From CAYYVJ01 sp964475115 (GTDB taxonomy: Bacteria; Bacillota; Clostridia; Lachnospirales; Lachnospiraceae): 7,985 bases of DNA. The translations under genes and the position numbers were made by a program. Location: the NCBI GenBank assembly GCA_964475115.1, contig CAYYVJ010000088.1, positions 1-7,985 on the forward strand, given 5' to 3'. This document shows, one piece after another, positions 6,014-7,985 of the stretch (positions are counted from its first letter, which is position 1; each line of letters begins with the position of its first letter). Under the pieces are notes generated by a model that saw nothing but the letters and a program-made list of their open reading frames with translations, was not told where the DNA came from and searched no databases.

Positions 6014-6445
6014 TTAAATCCCACAACCTTCAGAAGCAATATTCACCGTTTCACCATTAACAGTCACTACAACCCTAGTGCGATATGTAACACCTGAGGT
6101 TCCAATATAGCTTTTCGACAAAGTCACACTGCCAGTTCCTTTAATATTCCAAGAAGTTACGTTTGTCCATCTACCAGAACTATATTTTTCTAAATACATA
6201 GTTCCTGTTATTGGGGAAGAAGAACTTTTTGCTTCTATGTACACCTCTGGATAAAGGGTAGTGCCTGTAGCTGAAATATATGGAAAAACATCACTAATAT
6301 TAGTCCAATAGGGTGTAATAATTTGCCCTTCTACACTCGTCCGCTTGTAAACTTCCACTTCTGATGCATGACCTATATTTGCTATCCCACTTCCAACCAT
6401 AAATAAAATAACCATTATCGTTACTCCAATTCTTTTTAAGTTCAT
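6014..6445 (-). CDS. Small secreted beta-rich protein under ECF-like promoter
   Basis: 143 residues. The signal peptide has hydrophobic core IGVTIMVILFMVGSGIANI and likely cleavage after GHA (residue 27). The mature part is short alternating strands rich in Ser, Thr, Tyr and Gly: ITPYWTNISDVFPYISATG, TMYLEKYSSGRWTNVTSWN, SVTLSKSYIGTSGVTYRTR and VVVTVNG. This suggests one immunoglobulin-like beta-sandwich. The C-terminus is IASEGCGI with a single cysteine. I believe similar small secreted proteins are common in Clostridia, but I cannot name a family. The start has a strong AAGGAGGA 7 nt ahead. The ECF-like promoter at 6485-6513 places it as a likely direct target of the sigma/anti-sigma pair upstream. 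The peptidase gene follows about 180 nt later. Confidence 0.8.
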   Translation of the reverse strand: MNLKRIGVTIMVILFMVGSGIANIGHASEVEVYKRTSVEGQIITPYWTNISDVFPYISATGTTLYPEVYIEAKSSSSPITGTMYLEKYSSGRWTNVTSWNIKGTGSVTLSKSYIGTSGVTYRTRVVVTVNGETVNIASEGCGI

Positions 6446-6484
6446 AAAAAAATCCTCCTTATTTATTATTTAGGTTCTTACCTA

Positions 6485-6513
6485 TATAACGTACAAGGAG
6501 GAAAAAAGGGACA
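6485..6513 (-). promoter_or_regulatory. ECF-like promoter for the small secreted protein
   Basis: TGTCCC (6513-6508) followed by six T, a 16-nt spacer in all, and CGTTATA (6491-6485). The layout (GTCCC-type -35, T-rich spacer start, CGT -10) is that of ECF promoters, but the -35 differs from the TGAAAC of the left-hand promoter. It begins 5 bases after the anti-sigma stop and about 30 nt ahead of the ribosome site of the 6014-6445 gene. It is likely recognised by the sigma factor at 7492-7985; this is inference from position and pattern. Confidence 0.6.
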
Positions 6514-6518
6514 GACTT

Positions 6519-7499
6519 TTATTCTTTTTTTACTATATTTTCTGCAACTTTAAATATCTCGTCTATATCTACACTTCCTGAAACATGACATTCTATACCA
6601 TCCTGATACCATATTAGATATGCCATACTATCGGTTTGCCATGTATAAGCCTGACTTTCTTTAAAAGTAATTTCTTTTATTTCAGCATTTTCTGTATCAT
6701 AATAGGCTTTACCACCACTTAATGGATGAATAAACTTTACAGTTACTTTTTCGTCATTCTCACCTAAGTAATTATAAACCAATATTCGTCTGCCCTCATG
6801 GATAATTTCCATATCCAGTCCTATAGGAATGTAATTAATTTCAAGGGAATCCAGTTCTATAAATACATCCTCTTCATCAAGACCTTGGGATGTAAATATA
6901 CTAAATTCTGAAAATGTTTCAACAATCCAACGAAAGAATTTTTCACGAGCTTTTGCATTAACTGTTAAAACCGCTGATAGGCTTAAGATGCATACCAGAA
7001 TAAAAATAGCTACCTTTTTACCTATTGATAGAATTATGTTAGATAAATTGCCTTTAATCCTAATACCTTTTAGCTTCTTTCTAAAACTACTAGAATACTT
7101 AGGCTTCTCCGGTGGTTCCATTTTTTTATACTCTACCATGTCATTTTTAAGTGCTAACCTACTGGCCTTTTTCATGGATTCCTCATCTATCCAAGAGTCT
7201 TTAAATCCTATTAAATGAGATAACATTTTTTGTATATAGCACAACTTTTCTTCACTATTTTGGATTCCTAGTATATTCTCCATTTCAGAAGCAGAGTTAC
7301 CAAAACAATACCGAAAGAAAAGAATACTGCGATATTCAAATGGTAATAACACTATTTTTCCTACCAAATGATTGACCTGTTCTTCAGATATGGATTGATA
7401 TACAATTCTATTCCTCTCTAATTCCCCAATCTTTTTCATCTCTGTCTGTAGAGATAATTCAAAGATATCTTTTAAGAAGCTATTGGTTGTATCAGACAT
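6519..7499 (-). CDS. Membrane anti-sigma factor with DUF4367-like extracellular domain
   Basis: I chose the ATG at 7499 (326 residues) because AAGGTG lies 6 nt ahead; in-frame ATGs at 7505 and 7517 lack a ribosome site. It overlaps the sigma stop by 8 bases, implying translational coupling. Cytoplasmic residues 1-160 include a segment (about 44-94) resembling sigma-70 region 4: LLPFEYRSILFFRYCFGNSA, then SEMENILGI and YIQKML. A Lys/Arg-rich stretch follows, then one membrane helix (about 162-182, VAIFILVCILSLSAVL). The outside part (about 219-325) reads INYIPIGLDMEII, strands, and ends AYLIWYQDGIECHVSGSVD with IFKVAENIV, which fits the DUF4367 pattern. Role: it holds the sigma factor inactive at the membrane until an envelope signal arrives. 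The sensing cue and the release mechanism (proteolysis or conformational) cannot be read from the sequence. Confidence 0.83.
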   Translation of the reverse strand: MSDTTNSFLKDIFELSLQTEMKKIGELERNRIVYQSISEEQVNHLVGKIVLLPFEYRSILFFRYCFGNSASEMENILGIQNSEEKLCYIQKMLSHLIGFKDSWIDEESMKKASRLALKNDMVEYKKMEPPEKPKYSSSFRKKLKGIRIKGNLSNIILSIGKKVAIFILVCILSLSAVLTVNAKAREKFFRWIVETFSEFSIFTSQGLDEEDVFIELDSLEINYIPIGLDMEIIHEGRRILVYNYLGENDEKVTVKFIHPLSGGKAYYDTENAEIKEITFKESQAYTWQTDSMAYLIWYQDGIECHVSGSVDIDEIFKVAENIVKKE

Positions 7500-7985
7500 T
7501 CCCATCACCTTTCTCATAATATAAACGTAACTTTTTTAGAATACGCTGACCACGCTTTTTTGCTGTTTCTTCATTGATATCTAAAAGTTCTGATATCTCT
7601 TTAAAACCCATCTCATAAATAAAGCGTAAATAAATAAGATTTTTCTCCTCATCTGAAAGTTTATCAATACAAGAAAGCAACTCTTCTTTATCGGCTTTTT
7701 TTATATACTCTTCTTCTAAAATATGATTTTCTTGATTATATTCAAAATAATCTATACTATCTGTGTAAATGTTTTTCTTGCGCTGTCTTATTATATTCAT
7801 CGTTTCGTTCTTTAATATTATAACGCAGTAAGGTTCTATTTGGGGACATGGTAAAGCAGAAATCTTATCTATGTTAGTCATAATTTTTAGAAATGTTTGT
7901 GCTACTGCTTCTTCCGCTTCAAAGTGGGACCCCAATATCCTATAAGAAATATGATACATCTTTGCATTCATTTTCGAGAAAATTC
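7492..7985 (-). CDS. ECF-type RNA polymerase sigma factor, N-terminus outside window
   Basis: The frame stays open to the window edge: IFSK precedes the internal ATG at 7971, so the true start lies a few codons to about 20 upstream. Region 2 is seen as MYHISYRILGSHFEAEEAVA then QTFLKIMTNI, with the family's DAEEAVQETF-like signature. The linker is acidic. Region 4 (about residues 105-148 from the internal Met) reads LSDEEKNLIYLRFIYEMGFK, EISELLDINEETAKKRGQRI and LKKLR, the helix-turn-helix that binds the -35 element. It lies immediately upstream of the coupled anti-sigma gene, the standard layout. The probable target promoter is at 6485-6513. Its own promoter is not in the window. Confidence 0.9.
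   Translation of the reverse strand, partial: IFSKMNAKMYHISYRILGSHFEAEEAVAQTFLKIMTNIDKISALPCPQIEPYCVIILKNETMNIIRQRKKNIYTDSIDYFEYNQENHILEEEYIKKADKEELLSCIDKLSDEEKNLIYLRFIYEMGFKEISELLDINEETAKKRGQRILKKLRLYYEKGDGNV

Noticed and set aside
6988..7218. Plus-strand ORF with hydrophobic stretches
   Set aside because: It is antisense to the anti-sigma gene; its hydrophobicity mirrors the charged and membrane segments of the real gene.
1..7985. CRISPR array, tRNA, rRNA, insertion sequence or transposase
   Set aside because: I found no regularly spaced repeats, cloverleaf, rRNA core sequence or transposase motif. The decay appears to come from duplication and indels rather than a visible mobile element.

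Overview
The window looks like a piece of a low-GC Firmicutes chromosome, most likely class Clostridia (a Lachnospiraceae-type gut or soil bacterium). The evidence is strongly AT-rich DNA, purine-rich Shine-Dalgarno sites, short lipoprotein signals, tryptophan/aromatic cell-wall-binding repeats, and ECF sigma factors paired with a DUF4367-type anti-sigma factor. It comes from a draft assembly: two runs of exactly 100 N (3077-3176 and 4844-4943) mark scaffold joins. Every credible gene lies on the minus strand, so transcription runs from high to low coordinates.

Right part (7985 to about 5030): an ECF sigma factor whose N-terminus lies outside the window (7492-7985) overlaps by 8 bases with a membrane anti-sigma factor (6519-7499). 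Five bases after the anti-sigma stop is an ECF-like promoter (TGTCCC, 16-nt spacer, CGTTATA). It sits just before a gene for a small secreted beta-rich protein (6014-6445). A secreted C39-like cysteine peptidase (5034-5831) with an intact Cys/His/Asp set follows, behind its own candidate housekeeping promoter.

Middle (about 4980 to 1220): a cluster of small lipoproteins. It holds a propeller-like lipoprotein (3649-4776), a headless paralogue fragment (2989-3662), an intact lipoprotein ending in a YWEPGD motif (2383-2844), a lipoprotein gene broken by two compensating frameshifts (1633-2370), and a tail-less paralogue of the headless fragment (1223-1597). A near-identical 27-bp leader precedes two of these genes, and a long hairpin separates two of them. 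Tandem duplication, recombination and decay have plainly shaped this part.

Left part (1185 to 1): a secreted protein with C-terminal choline-binding-type repeats (247-1185), then the start of a second ECF sigma factor (1-148). That gene has a textbook ECF promoter (TGAAAC, 17-nt spacer, CGTCTA), which suggests autoregulation.

Taken together, this is a cell-envelope/secretion locus bracketed by two ECF sigma systems whose promoters differ in sequence. A working model is that the right-hand sigma/anti-sigma pair senses an envelope signal and switches on the small secreted protein and perhaps the peptidase, while the lipoproteins are a variable surface set. Functions of the lipoproteins are not recognised. 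A notable technical point is that both N gaps are flanked by short sequences that overlap exactly. For the first gap, removing it restores a coherent reading frame to a natural stop.
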